From Karstenula rhodostoma CBS 690.94 (lineage: Eukaryota > Ascomycota > Dothideomycetes > Pleosporales > Didymosphaeriaceae): DNA of 64,000 nt. The stretch is from contig MU001509.1 of assembly GCA_010093485.1 (NCBI GenBank), positions 304,256-368,255 on the forward strand, written 5' to 3'. The position numbers and the translations under genes were made by a program. Of this stretch, positions 33,947 through 46,088 are shown piece after piece; the stretch's first letter is position 1, and every line of letters begins with the position of its first letter. The notes beneath the pieces were generated by a model, which was given only the letters and a program-made list of their open reading frames with translations, ran no database searches and had not been told where the DNA came from.

Positions 33947-35865
33947 CCCTTCCACATGGCGCGCCGTCCGCCAGGCTTTTTGTACGGCCACTCGTGGGTA
34001 ATGTTCCCCCAAACCTTTTGATACCATCGGGCATTGAGTATGCCTACGAGGCTACGAGTTTCCTTCCTTCACTTCATCGCGTCGGACAACGGGCGGTTCT
34101 TTCGGCTACAAGATATGTCAAGGCTCACGCCTGGGTGGTCTGGTCTGGCTTCTGGGTCGGCCCACACTGCATGCACTTGTCTGTACTATCACCTGCATTG
34201 TACTTTTATCATTGGCCCAGTGGGGGTCCATTATACCCTTAGTATACAGGGTGCAGACGACGATAGTATTACCTCATGGGATGGAGAGAGAGCAGGTAAT
34301 GGGTGGGCTTAGCTACCTAATCCCGTAAAAGCGGACAGTTTACACATGATTTGCGCACAAAGCTTCCTTCCGATTGCAGTGAGGGTGATTGTGATACGAG
34401 GAGCCCCATTTGATACTCGTCAACGACTAGTGCCGGTGAGAGGGACATTGAGGATGCAATGCACGACCCCCACCCATCCTCTCCCTCAGATGACAGCACC
34501 CGGGACTCACTCTTCCCAACAAACGCAAGGGTGCTGGGGGAGGGGGCTCTTACCGCTCTTCTGAAAAGCGTTGTCTCGAAAGGGAGTGTGCAGCGTGGGT
34601 GGCCCCCCCGATGCGCGCTTATGCATGTTGTGCTGTAGCTCGGCCCACTGGGTGCTGAAGAGCAGACCACGCTCAACGCAGACTGCCAGACTGCCGGCTT
34701 TCAGTACTGCGGTGTTTCCGCATCTGCCGCCGTGTCACTACGTTGCCTGTGTGATGTCGTAGTTCTCGGTTTATTGCTGACCCGGGCCGGTACTTTTGAT
34801 GGGTGCGTGGGTGGATGGGTGGAGGGAGCCGTGGGCATATCTAGTCCGTCTATCTATCTATCAGATTCGCGCGGGCAACAGTGTGCAGTGCATGCAAGAT
34901 TCCCTCTCTGGCCGGCGGCTTCGTTCGTTCCTGTGCGCCGTTGCCTGGGATGGTCATGGCATGGTACGTCACGTCTCGTGTGTTTCGAATTAGTGCACGG
35001 TGCGCCCATGTTGTGATCGCCGCTCGAGACTCGAGAGGTGCAGGCGTTCAGCCTTACGAGTCAATCGGGCGCTTGGGGGCTTTGGTCCCTGAGGTAGTAG
35101 GTGGTGACCATGGCGACGACGGGAGGCGAGTTAGAATGAGAAGTCGTCATCGCCATCGCCTTCGCGCCAGATACTGCAACGAGATGGGATAGGTACGGCA
35201 CGTCTGGAGTCTCGCTCGCCCAGTCACTGCCAGTCAGTCCGTCCCGCCGTCTCCAGGTTTCCGCGCGCACCTGACCGACCACGGATCCACGCCGCTCTTC
35301 CCCCATCGCTCTGCGTCGCTCGCCGCAGCGCCCTACCCCGGACTGTACTCGACTTGACTCGGCTCGGCTCAGCCAGCCCCCATATCCTATCCCATACATA
35401 CATCCATCCCTCTCGTCCTTTGTCCTCCCCTGCCCTCACGTCACACGCCTCCCACCCACCACGAAACCTCATCCCTGGCGGGTGCCTGGACGGCAGCGGT
35501 GATATCGCGGTGATGCGCTGGCACTGCTAGCGGGATGCGTGAGCGCAGATGACCTTTCCCTTCGTCCCTCTCCCACCCACGCCCCCCGACCGGGCCGTGC
35601 ACATCGCTTCCTCAGCCTCACCCTTCCCTTCCCATCCCATCCCCCGTGGCTCGACGCCGCGGTACCTGCCCCTCGACCTCGACTCGACCCCCCGGCATCA
35701 TATCAGCCCGATCACGCAGCAGCGCAGCAATTTTCACGGGGGGCGCGAGGGCGAAGGCGAAGGCGGAGGCTGCCTTGCCTTGCCTGTGCCGCGCACCCCG
35801 CCGCCGCCGCCGTGGGGGTTCGTGTCACGAGGGACGCTGGCTTTTTTTGTTTTTGATATGCTACG

Positions 35866-35890
35866 CTATGCTATGCTATGCTATGCTATG
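35866..35890. repeat. (CTATG)5 microsatellite
   Basis: Five perfect pentamers preceded by one imperfect copy (CTACG). Confidence 0.9.
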
Positions 35891-36679
35891 CAATGATGCG
35901 ATGCCATTGTTAGTTTTGCTAGTCTGGGACAGGTAGTTTGTTGGACGCGCGGGCAGCGCTTGAAACACTACATACGAGCAGCCCTCGCCCTTTGTCGTGC
36001 TTCGTTTCGCTTGCCCATCCCATCCCCATCTCTCTCCTGCAAGGGTCCTGTATGTACAGCGAAGCAGAGGTGGCGTGCAGCAGCAGGGGCGCGGAAGGGC
36101 TTCCCATTGAGCGCCCCGGGGACGACGTGCCTTTTCCAATACTTACACTGCGTGGTGGTGATGCGGGCGGCGGGGTTGGGGGTGGGGGGGATTTGTAGGG
36201 CTACGGACGGCTTGGGTGGGTGCGTTGACCGGATTCGCATCACTTGACTGATGGGTTTTGTGGTGGAGAGGGGGCATGCAAGGCTGATGTGCTGGCTGGC
36301 TACCTAGGCTGCCCTCACCCCGGGTTTTCGAGGTTTTGCCGTCATCGTTCGGGGTGGTAGAAGTGATGAATACAGGCGTTGTCGTTGGGCCGTGTTCATG
36401 GCCATGTTGAGCGCTCTCTGCTGTCAGGGATGCCACGGGCCTTTCTGGTGTTGAACGGAGACGGGGCCTTGAACCGAGCCATGTTCATTCTTACGTCTTG
36501 CTTGCCGTCTGTGGCTCTTCAGCAACAAAGACTCCAACACCAACACCCACGGCTCAGGCCTGAGTCTCTGTGGTGGCCATTGACACGTCGAAACTTTGAT
36601 TCATCCACCTAGCGCCCATGCAATTCACAATACCAGGGTCTAACAGAGAATGATACGGCTGTCGCCATGACGAACTTGG

Positions 36680-37107
36680 TGAGCATCGCTGGGTCAGCGG
36701 ACCGGCGGGAACCAGTGCGGTTCCAACCCAAGAGAAAAGAAACTCTGGGGTATTCTGGCGAATGCGAGCCTACTGCAAGAGCTATTCGAGAGCATCACCA
36801 ACGACGAATGGGGTTTTGCGTAGACGATACCTTCTAGCTCCGCAGACGGCTCCGGCTCCGGCTCCACTGTAGCAACGGTCTTCTACGGGGATATCGATCC
36901 GAATCTTTCGCCTCTGAACTACCGGATACAAGAAAAAATGGTCTTGAGAAAGGTTCGCGACATGACGCAGTTCCTACGACTTGGGTCCGGAGAACCGCAT
37001 CTAGTGGACCAGGCAATCGCTTTGACACGCTGTTATGGTCCATCAACATCCTGTGGCTGCCACGTTTTGGTCCACCTTGGGCCTAACGCCCAACTCCAGA
37101 TATCCTA
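36680..37107 (+). pseudogene. Possible decayed ORF with one in-frame stop
   Basis: One frame stays open for about 140 codons apart from a single TAG at about 36819. Its translation looks protein-like on both sides of the stop: KLWGILANASLLQELFESI before it, and VFYGDIDPNLSPLNYRIQEK and LVDQAIALTRCYGP after it. The pieces fall below usual ORF length cut-offs. I do not recognise a family. It may be a decayed gene, an exon with an unrecognised intron, or chance. Confidence 0.2.
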
Positions 37108-39534
37108 GCGTACTAGAGCGCCCACTAGGACAACTGCGGTAGCTCCGTCCACGCCGGGTCGCCATCTAATAATATCAGCTCGACGGGAACGGGCAGAAGT
37201 GAAGTATCGCCCAATACTCAACAAAGTTGGAACCAGACATCTAGCCGTTGAGACTGCTGGCTCATGCACGCTGTACCGCGGATGCTTGCTCCGGCTGCCC
37301 GGTCATCTCCTCAAGACTACAGTAGGGAGTTCTGACTATTTCCGAAAGAGGCGTGCAGCTGCTCGGTCACTACCCGCCGCTAGTCTCTGCACCGGAGACG
37401 ACTCCATGGTTATCTGGGTGGCTGACGTCGTAGCCTCGGGCCCTGGATCCATCAGCAGCAGCCGCCAGACGGTATTCAGTACGGTTTGTTTGTTTGTTAC
37501 GAATGGTTCTGTATCCCACGTGGCACGCCGAGAATTGCTGCGATGGGATGGCGCTGCTCGATGGTCAGATGCTTGCAGACACCAGTGCCATCGGTCGGAC
37601 GTTTACCCCGCAAAGTATTAACAAGCGCGGCGGAGACATGGGCAGCAGGTATCCTCTGCACTGTGGAGATTTGACGGCATGTTGGTCTTGGTACACGAGC
37701 ATATGCCCTCGGCAATCTCACTTCACATGTATCCCAACGTTGGGCCCTTTGATGCAGCAGGCACATGTTCACCGAGAGCGTTTGAACATGTGAATACCTC
37801 CCCTCCCGCCGCACAAACAATAATTCCAGACAAGTCGCCAAAGCATGCGAGATTGTTGCCATGTCCCGCCGCTATGATCTCATCCATCAAGATCCCCCGT
37901 TGCAGACCTCCACGAGTCGCATGACGGCGATCGCTTTTCTCCGGCCCCATGTCAGAAGCAAGCTCTGCCTCACGATGCATCACGTCGTTCCGCTTCCCCG
38001 GGGTAGCGCGATCAATACCCGCGGCTCAACTACGGCGATTCAAGCTTCACCTCGCACGCCTCACGTCAAGTCGGGAGCTGGCATTGCCGGCACGGTTCAG
38101 AGCAGACGCTTACGTCCGGGCAGGGAGAAGCATGCAATGTCATCGCCTCGTCGTGGTTTGCACAAGGAATGCCCTTGGACACACAGAATGCTGCAGTCAG
38201 GTGCCCGTATCAAGCGCGCGACCTTCCCCAGACAGCCCCGGACCCGCGCGCGGCAAGCTGCCGTAGGGCTGAAGCTTGACATGCTCGACCTCAGCGTGAC
38301 GGATGCTTCGCGGCTGCGTGCGGCCATCGGCGCCCTCGATATGCAGGTACCGTTCGCATGCTCTCGAACAGGCCATCCGGAGCTCCATGGTCAAACGATA
38401 GTCTTGTGACAGCACGCAATCTGCATGGCTCACGGGTTTCTGACGGCCCTCGCAAGTACCTAGCGGTGGATTCGCGTTGCGGAAGAGGGTTGCATGTGAT
38501 CCTGGCGAGTGGACGTGTTGAGCAGGCAGAGCCTCAGGCCCGCCCGCGCCCCATGGAAGCAAGGCCTCGACGCCTCTTTCTGCAACACAACGCACAACGC
38601 ACAACGCACAACAACGTGCGCGCGCGGCTTCACTTGACCTCACCTCGATCGACCCTACCGATATACCGATAGCGTCCGCAGCGCGCGTCTCCACCGTCCC
38701 AGCCCCCTCTCCACCTGGTTCGCTCGCCCGCCAAACACCCCACCCAGCGCGTTTTTTTCTGCAACGCCTCTCGGCCGGCTATAGCGACAGAGAAGTTTTC
38801 TAGAAGGCTTTTTCGCGCGCCGCTTGGCCGCGTGGCTTCGCTGCGCTGCGTCGTGAGTGGACGCACTCAGAAACCCGGGCGGCTTGACGCGCACATGTGC
38901 AGTTTTTCACGTGCGGTCCCGTCTGCATGCATGCAATGCAAGCATGTTGCGCGAGCTTGGCTTTGGCTTCGGGGCACGGTGGTGGTGGCCATGGCAAGCG
39001 TATTGCTTTCGCCATCTCACGTCGTGGTGCATGCAGGCATTGCAGAGCTAGACTACCCATGACGCTGCGTTGCGCTGCGCTGAGGCTGCTTTCAATTCAA
39101 CACCAACAAACACCACGCAGGTAGCGTCCTAGCTCCTCCCCATCTGTATCTCCACATCCCCTCTTCACCGGCCGGCCGGCCCAGTCCAGTCCAGTCCACT
39201 GCGTACCGCCGAGCACCCGCCGAACACCCTCTCCTACCTACATACCCACTCCTCCTTACCATACCGTACCATACCTTACACTCTGCCCCCTCCCACCATC
39301 CGACTCCCTCCGCTAGCCTGCAAGAAAAATCCTACATCCCCCGACCGCCGCACCAGGCCCACCCCCATCCGCCCACCTCGTAGTGTTTCAGCCGAGTAAA
39401 CGGTGCGTGGCTCCGAAAAGCCGAAGCCCGTTGCGGTTGGGCATCCATGCATGGCAAATGCAGGGTCGCAGAGCCGCAGTTTCCTGTTTTGGGATCCGCG
39501 GGCCGGGCGGGGGCGTGGGGCGCGCGTCGGGGGC

Positions 39535-39557
39535 TGGGTCTGGGTCTGGGTCTGGGC
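39535..39557. repeat. (TGGGTC)n tandem repeat
   Basis: Three perfect hexamers and a partial fourth, in non-coding DNA. Confidence 0.85.
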
Positions 39558-40790
39558 TGTTCCTATTCCTCCTTTCTTTATTGCTTTTGTTACTGTATCG
39601 ATGTATTGAAATGAAATCAAAGGATATGGAGGTAGGTGGGTGTTGGGGTGTTGCTACTGACTGTGGGTAGGTAGGGGGAGGGTGGTGGCGCGATGCGATG
39701 AAAGGGGAGGTTCTTTGTACTACACTACCTAGTAAAGGAAAACTCCCCGCGCCAGACGCGAAGCGGTAGCCGATGGTATTGTCTGGGTAGGGCAACGAGC
39801 GCTCGTGATCGTCTGGGATGTTACTGATACTCCGCTGAGCTGAAGATCACGTGCTTGGTCGGAGAAGATGCACGTCGACTGGCTGGATGCGAGTAGTGAG
39901 TAGGTAGCGAAGACATGTTCGTCGTTATGGATATCACTGGGGAAGTCTAATACATGCATGTCTGTCTGTCGAAACACTAGTCAAATGACCCGGCCATGAT
40001 ACCACACTCCCATCCTAACCTTTCAAACATCCTAATACAACCCCATATAACCTCCACCCACCCCGTCACGCTAGTCGACCACCAAAACCACATGCCGTCC
40101 ACCTCCCATCAAAACTCACGACCGCTTCGCACCACCCACCTCTGCACATCTCTCCTGATATCCCAAAACCCCAGCACCCCTCCTCCAACTACTTCCCCTG
40201 CACGACCACAGCACGTCCCATGCCTACCTTCCCACGTCCTCAGCCCTCCACAAGCCGCATACGACAACGACACAGACCGCACTCCCAGCGAGAACCCCCA
40301 ACCCTTCTGTCCATAGCGCCCCTAAAGTCGAACCCCCCCATCTTCCTTCCTTCCCATCGAGCAGTTACCCTCCCCAAACGCGTGACCAAGTCAGTTATCG
40401 GCACGCCTACGAGCATGAGCAAGAAAAGCTAGTAGGACAACATCACCGGAATACCACGGAGCGCATTCCTGTCCCGGACAAAAGGACAGACAGCAACATG
40501 GATAAACATATGCCATCCTATTTCCACGCCCTATAGTTCCCGCCCATCACTACCTGTTCGACATCACCATCACCAACACATCAATCCACGCATCGAGTCC
40601 GAGCAACGTGACGTGACGCGAAGTAGCCCAACCCAGCCTGCGCCTCCCCAAGCACAGAAATACTCTATCTGCACACGGCACCGTCCTCCGGCGAGCAAAG
40701 GCAAGGAATCGCCCGCACACGGCGGGAATGCCCCCGGCGACACAAGCCATCCAGCCGGCTCCCGCGTCGTGCAGACGGACAGGCGGCACA

Positions 40791-40817
40791 AGAACCAGAA
40801 CCAGAACCAGAACCAGA
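40791..40817. repeat. (AGAACC)4 tandem repeat
   Basis: Four perfect hexamers and a partial fifth, about 230 bp beyond the CCT5 stop codon. Confidence 0.88.
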
Positions 40818-41047
40818 GCGAATGCCACGGCGTCGTGGTTCGCGAGATACGACGTGTCACTGGCAAACAGAGCAGAGCAGCAGGTAGGCATGCCTTGACT
40901 TATCTTTTTCAATTACAGCGGCCGTCTATATGTATGGTATAGGGCGTAATACAACCGGCTGCCAGGCGCTTGTTCCGCGCCTGTGACCCTCGGCCTCCGC
41001 CCACGTGGCCCCTTCGTCCCTCGACAGCCGTAGCCGCAACCGCGCGT

Positions 41048-43808
41048 CTAGAACTCGTTGTCGTCGCTGCCCGCGATGATGACATTGTTGACCTGCATGC
41101 CAGTCAGCAAAAATCCAGTAGGTCACGATGAAGAGCAGAGCGCTGCGAAGCGAAGCGGATATGGGCGCAAGCAAGGACGGCTTGGGTTGCAGAGAATGGA
41201 CAGGATCAGTGGACACGATCGGAACGTGGTGCGACCATGGCCATCCCCAGCCGTGCGGCCCATGGGGAGAGTCAAAGACACGTCTTGCATGGTGTGACCG
41301 TGACTTGCGTGCGGGCCCGCTTCCCCGTCCCCCGCAACGGAATGCGCACCGTGCAAGGGATGGTTGGCGGAGAGCCGGGGGTGATGTGCTGTGGCGCTGT
41401 CGTGGCACGCTGTGACACAATGTCCCTCGTAAAGAAACCGGTACGCTGAAAAGAAATACCGACAGGGGTAAGCAACATACCTTGAGTACCATCCTGCACA
41501 GTTGCGTTGCGAGGAGTAGTTGTTGCCTCTTAGAGATCAAAGGATCGATCACGAAATGCTCCTTCATGTCTGTGTCGGCCCGAGTTAGCAATGTCCAATT
41601 CAAGTTGCATGTTTGCGGTGCATAACAAAAGATTGTGAACGTTCCATGCCTGAGCCGTCCGCACATGCGACTAGGCAGGGACGGGAGCCTGCCGATGACA
41701 CCCCGGAACCACGCTTTGAGCCATTGTAGGTGCATGGTGGAACGCGGAGTGATCATACAGGCGCCAAGCAGATGTTGGGTCAATAGACTGGTGTTGTGAA
41801 AGATCGAAACGGCATATGCCATCCGTCGCACCCGAAAATTGACCCACGAAAGACAGAGGATAGAACTTACCGTTGCTTCCGGTTTGCATACAGTCAACAC
41901 CTAACCGGGAGTTGTTCTCCTTGGCTTGACGCGACTTGATGTTTGCCAGTGTTTCGATCGGGCTGAGACCAGAGTTCTCGGCCAGTGCCATGGGCACGCA
42001 ATCTAGCGCATCGGCAAAAGCGCGCATTGCGTATTGCTCGAGACCAGGGCTCTGTGGTAGTGGTTAGATCCTATTGCATCACCCCAGGAAGGGTGTTGGT
42101 ACCTTAACTGCAGCATCCTCCACAGCGAGCGAACAGGCAACCTCGGCTGCACCGCCACCGTACACGATGCGGCTATCTCTCACGAGGTTTCGGACAACAC
42201 AGAGAGCGTCGTGCAATGAGCGCTTCGCTTCATCGATGATCTATCTATTGTCAGCGCGCTGTTACGGGCTTGAGGTGTTTCTCCCCCGGGCGTCTCCTGA
42301 GAGGAATCCCATCTGAGCATCGATTTGCAGCTACGCACCATTTTGTTGCTACCACGGACAAAGACTGTCACCGCACGAGTGTTTGCACACTCCTCGATGA
42401 CCAGCATCTTGTCGCGGGTCGTTCCGAACGTGAGTTCCCGAACAATGCCCGCTTTGCCCAGCTTCTCCGCGCTCAGGTCCTCGAATCTGGGTACTATCCG
42501 GCCGTTTGTGGCGATAGCGATCAGCTCGATCTCAGGGCCTCCTACCCACCGGACAGCGGGAAGTTTGTTAGTGAGAAGCAGATGGTTGGCCTCATCGTCG
42601 AATCCCCATTGGCATATAACCACGTTGGCGCCCGTATCCTTGATCTTCTTTATCATTTCGGTGAACTTGTCGGATTCGTAGTTCTGCAGCTTCTTGAACT
42701 CCTCGACGGATGTGATGTCCAGCTTGTGCTTCGTCTTGGGCTTCGGGGGCTCGAAAGCGCATGTGAGAATGGCAAGCTTCGCGTCCTTGACCTCGTCCGG
42801 CATTTGCGGGTGGGAGAAATCCTTGTCTATTATGACACCCTGGACAAGAAGTGTGTCCTCCAGCGCTCCTCCGACCTTGCCGTCCACCTTGATAAGCTCG
42901 AAATCAACGTCTTTCCGGGACAGATCCGCGACAGACAGCACCGCGTCAACGGCGATCTTAGCGAAGTGGTCGTGTGCTTTTGACACGATCTTGCTGCCCA
43001 GACTCGTCTTGGCCACCTTGAAGAGCTCCTCTGTGTTTTCCTTGGAGAACTTGATCTCATCGCTGATCTCATCGAGCTTCGCAACGGCAACCTCGCAGGC
43101 TTGGTCGTAGCCATCCGCTATCCGGATCGGGTGGATGCCCTTGTCAATGAGGTCCGCCGCTTGCTCGAGGAGCGCGCCTGCAAGCACGACTACACCCGTG
43201 GTGCCGTCACCAATCTCGTCATCTTGTGATTTTGAGAGCTCGACGAGCAGCTTCGCGACGTGGTTCGAGATTTCCATCTGCGAAAGAATGGTAGCGCCAT
43301 CGTTGGTCACGGTGATGTCGCCGTCGGGCGAGATCAAGATCTTGTCCAGTCCTCGGGGGCCCTAATCCAGATGAGCTCATGTCACGTTTGCGCAGCCCAA
43401 GCCTCATACCAAAGATGTCTTCACAATGTTGGCTACGGTCCGCGCAGCCAGGATATGTGACTTGACCGCTTCGTTGCCGTGTTGCCTCTTCTTCTTGCCT
43501 TGGCTATGCTCCGTCAGCTTCCCCTGCTCTACTCGTGTCCACTTGCGGCATCCCAGAGATTTACGTACTCTCTCACGATAATGAATGGCCGTCCCGACTC
43601 ATCCTTCATCACCTGGGCTGTCCGTGCGCATTAGTTGTCGGTCGCGGCGGGCGGGGTAGCTTCTGGGGATTTCGCGGGATGCATACCATTCGACATGTCC
43701 AGCTCTGCATCCAGTCAGTCAGTATGTGTATCTTTTGCTCCCCATGATTGACATGGCAAGGTGGGGTGGGGAGCTGTGTTGCAGCCTGCAGCACTCACGC
43801 ATCGCCAT
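41048..43808 (-). CDS. CCT5: CCT5, epsilon subunit of cytosolic chaperonin TRiC
   Basis: Nine exons: 43799-43808, 43687-43704, 43569-43617, 43410-43503, 42339-43361, 42103-42240, 41871-42051, 41481-41569 and 41048-41092, giving 548 residues, normal for CCT5. Every junction keeps phase. Group II chaperonin motifs are present: GPRGLDK (58-64), NDGATI (77-82), GDGTTG with the catalytic Asp (108-113) and GGGAAE (426-431). Epsilon-specific text includes GRPFIIVR and [20 protein letters not shown] near the N-terminus and [13 protein letters not shown] at the C-terminus. It is one of eight subunits of the ATP-driven folding ring that matures actin and tubulin in the cytosol. The first two exons are 10 and 18 nt. 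The last two introns are 301 and 388 nt, against 48-98 nt elsewhere in the gene. It shares a 379 bp upstream region with the HP1 gene. Confidence 0.95.
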
Positions 43809-44187
43809 GTTGACGGGAATCCGGACGAAAGTCCTTGTTCGCGAGGATGTATGGTTTTCGAGTCCTCAAAGTATCAGAATCAAAAGAGGGGCGGTGAACG
43901 GACGTCGTGGTGGGGTAACGCCGTGTTGACAGCGTCTCTCACTTTTCGAAATTCTGGCAGAGAGCCTTGGCGCGCTTGGCGAGGAAGCTCCTTTTGGGAA
44001 AGAACACTCGACGCGCGCTGGACGTGACTAGCCATCCTGAAATCACACACGCGCCGCCGTGTCCGCCGCCTTTCTCGCCGCCGCTCGTTTCGCATCTTAA
44101 TCGCGCTCAGGAGGGCTAATCTGAGCTTCTCGCAACTACAAATCGCCCCAATTCGGATTGCGCGCCCACTCGCGACAGCTGCCCACC
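43809..44187. promoter_or_regulatory. Divergent promoter of CCT5 and HP1
   Basis: 379 bp between the two start codons, GC-rich near the HP1 side, with no TATA box. A bidirectional housekeeping promoter is inferred from position. Confidence 0.55.
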
Positions 44188-45120
44188 ATGCCGCGTGAGC
44201 GCGTTCCCGCCCGCCGAAGGTACAGCTCGCTAACTCGCGCACAGCTGCTTTGAGCGACGAGGAGGTCAGCCAATCCTCCGGCGACGAAGAAATTCCCGCA
44301 AAGGCGGCGAAGAAGTCGGAACCGGCACCTGTTGAGGAGGAAGAGGAGGATGACGAGGAAGGTGACGAGGGAGAAGAGTATGCGCTTGTAGCTTAGATCG
44401 AACTGGGATAATGCTGATGGGCTGATAGATACGTCGTAGAGGAAATTGTGGCTCACAAAACCGTTAAAGTACGTGAGTGCTGGAAGTGGCTGTTGCGTAG
44501 ACTGATTTTCGCGACCAGGGCACAATACTTTACCATGTGAAATGGCAAGGATACGACGATCCCAAGGACATGACGTGGGAGGGCGAAGACAACCTGTACG
44601 CCCTGAACCTATGCCTTTCGGAGAGAGCCGTATGCTGACGCGTATCAGCGAGGGCGTCGAAGCGCTGGCCGAATACCACAGATCGATCGGGGGCAGACCA
44701 GAGGTCGGCAAGAAGCGCAAAGGCAGAAAATCAGGTGTCGAAACTGAGACCAGCACACCCGTGGTGGCGGCGAAGCGGATGAAGAAGGAGAAGGAATGGG
44801 CCCCGCCGCCAGGATCGTGGGAGGACGAGGTGGACCATGTTGACACGGTAGAGCAGCGGCTGAACCCAAAGACAGGAGAGAACGAAAAGTTCGGCTATTT
44901 GGTCTGGAGCAACCAGATCAAGACGCAGCATCCGCTCCCACTCATCTTCAAGAAGTGCCCACAGCGAGTAGGTTTTGCGCGCTTTCTGTACAATGTCAAA
45001 GAGGCTGACATGTTGTAGATGCTCGCGTATTTCGAAAAACACCTCGTCTTCAACCAGACAGACATAGAAGAAGCGAACGGTAACGTCGATATGACGGGCG
45101 TCGATGACGACGACCTCTGA
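44188..45120 (+). CDS. Heterochromatin protein 1 (chromo and chromoshadow domains)
   Basis: Six exons: 44188-44194, 44245-44377, 44429-44468, 44519-44595, 44649-44967 and 45019-45120, giving 225 residues. The first exon is 7 nt (MP plus one base), spliced through a 50-nt intron with a CTAAC branch to give MPPALSDEEVSQ. An acidic N-terminal run precedes the chromodomain (about 47-86): EYVVEEIVAHKTVKG, then ILYHVKWQGYDD and TWEGEDNL. Aromatic cage residues Y48, W69 and Y72 are present, so methyl-lysine (H3K9me) binding is expected. A basic hinge (KKRKGRKS) leads to the chromoshadow domain (about 145-205), ending MLAYFEKHLVFNQ, which should mediate dimerisation. It should establish and maintain heterochromatin, as HepA/HP1/Swi6 proteins do. 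Confidence 0.94.
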
Positions 45121-46088
45121 AGGCGAAGATCGTCATGAAGCAGCAATGCGCAAGCTCGGCTCACAGGCATGTGTTGACGGCGAGCAAGACAAAATGACTT
45201 CCAGGGGAGTTGGTACATTGTCAGTGGTACACTCCTCAGTTATTCAAGGCGCACGTGGGGGATTGCTCTTCAGCATGGCGTCTATGGTCATATCCATTTT
45301 ACAGCTTTCATCACGCGACATACCGCGCTCAGCTGAAAACATTCTCAGTTTGGAAAGGTAAATGCACTTTTGTCCACTCGAGCGACTGCCGATGTCTCTA
45401 GTCTATTGGTACCGTTCAATAATCTTGGTTATAACAAACACACGTCGTCTTCACATACGTCGAACCCAAGACCGCAGAGCAGAGCCGGCCCACCTGTTTC
45501 CAATTTCAGCTTTCTGATCATTCGCGTTTGACTTGCAACCTCACTGTATTCACGCATCGGACCGACATCCTGCGTATGTCGACTACTAAATGACCTGGTT
45601 ATAATAAACTCGCCCTCGAATGCAACAAATGCGCCCCAAGCTTCCACGCGTAGTATGATCAACAATTTACGCACCTTGATGCGCCACGAGCCTAAGCAAA
45701 CCAAAGGACGGGATGTAGTGATAACAATTCCATTCATTCATTCTCATCATCTCAGCTACATACACATCTCGACATCCTTGCATATCCATCCGGGGGTATC
45801 CAGCGTAGCAATAAAAATCGCTCATTAAACCATCCATCATCCATCCATGCACATTCTTCATCTCAACCATCCCCTTCACAATTCCAGCCCCCCCCAAAAA
45901 TGCTCAGACTCATGCCAAAGTCCGTCCCATCCCAAACCCATAATTCAAATACCCAAAAACGCCAGTCCATACCATGCCGCGCTCTGTTCTTTTACATGTA
46001 CATAATTGCCGTTGCCGTCTATCGTCGTAAGAGTTGCTGCGTGAGCAGGAGAAGTGAAGAGGGAGGAGAGCAGGCGCAGGCGCAGTGC
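45121..46088. other. Intergenic, no gene recognised
   Basis: 3' flanks of HP1 and of the small membrane protein gene. Short frames occur, but no motif or splice structure supports them. Confidence 0.5.

Larger units (their letters stand above)
33858..41047. other. 7.2 kb gene-poor span
   Basis: No supported gene. It contains a 22-base poly(T) tract, CTATG, GGGTCT and AGAACC simple repeats, CT/C-rich stretches at about 35.2-35.8 and 40.0-40.4 kb that resemble fungal promoter or 5'-leader DNA, and one interrupted open frame near 36.7-37.1 kb (listed separately). Frames up to about 180 codons (for example 37861-38409) show no motif. The right end is the 3' flank of CCT5. Confidence 0.55.

Noticed and set aside
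40926..41900. 324-codon minus frame over the CCT5 3' end
   Set aside because: It runs through two CCT5 introns and reads the exons out of frame; CCT5 exon structure with correct phases explains the region.
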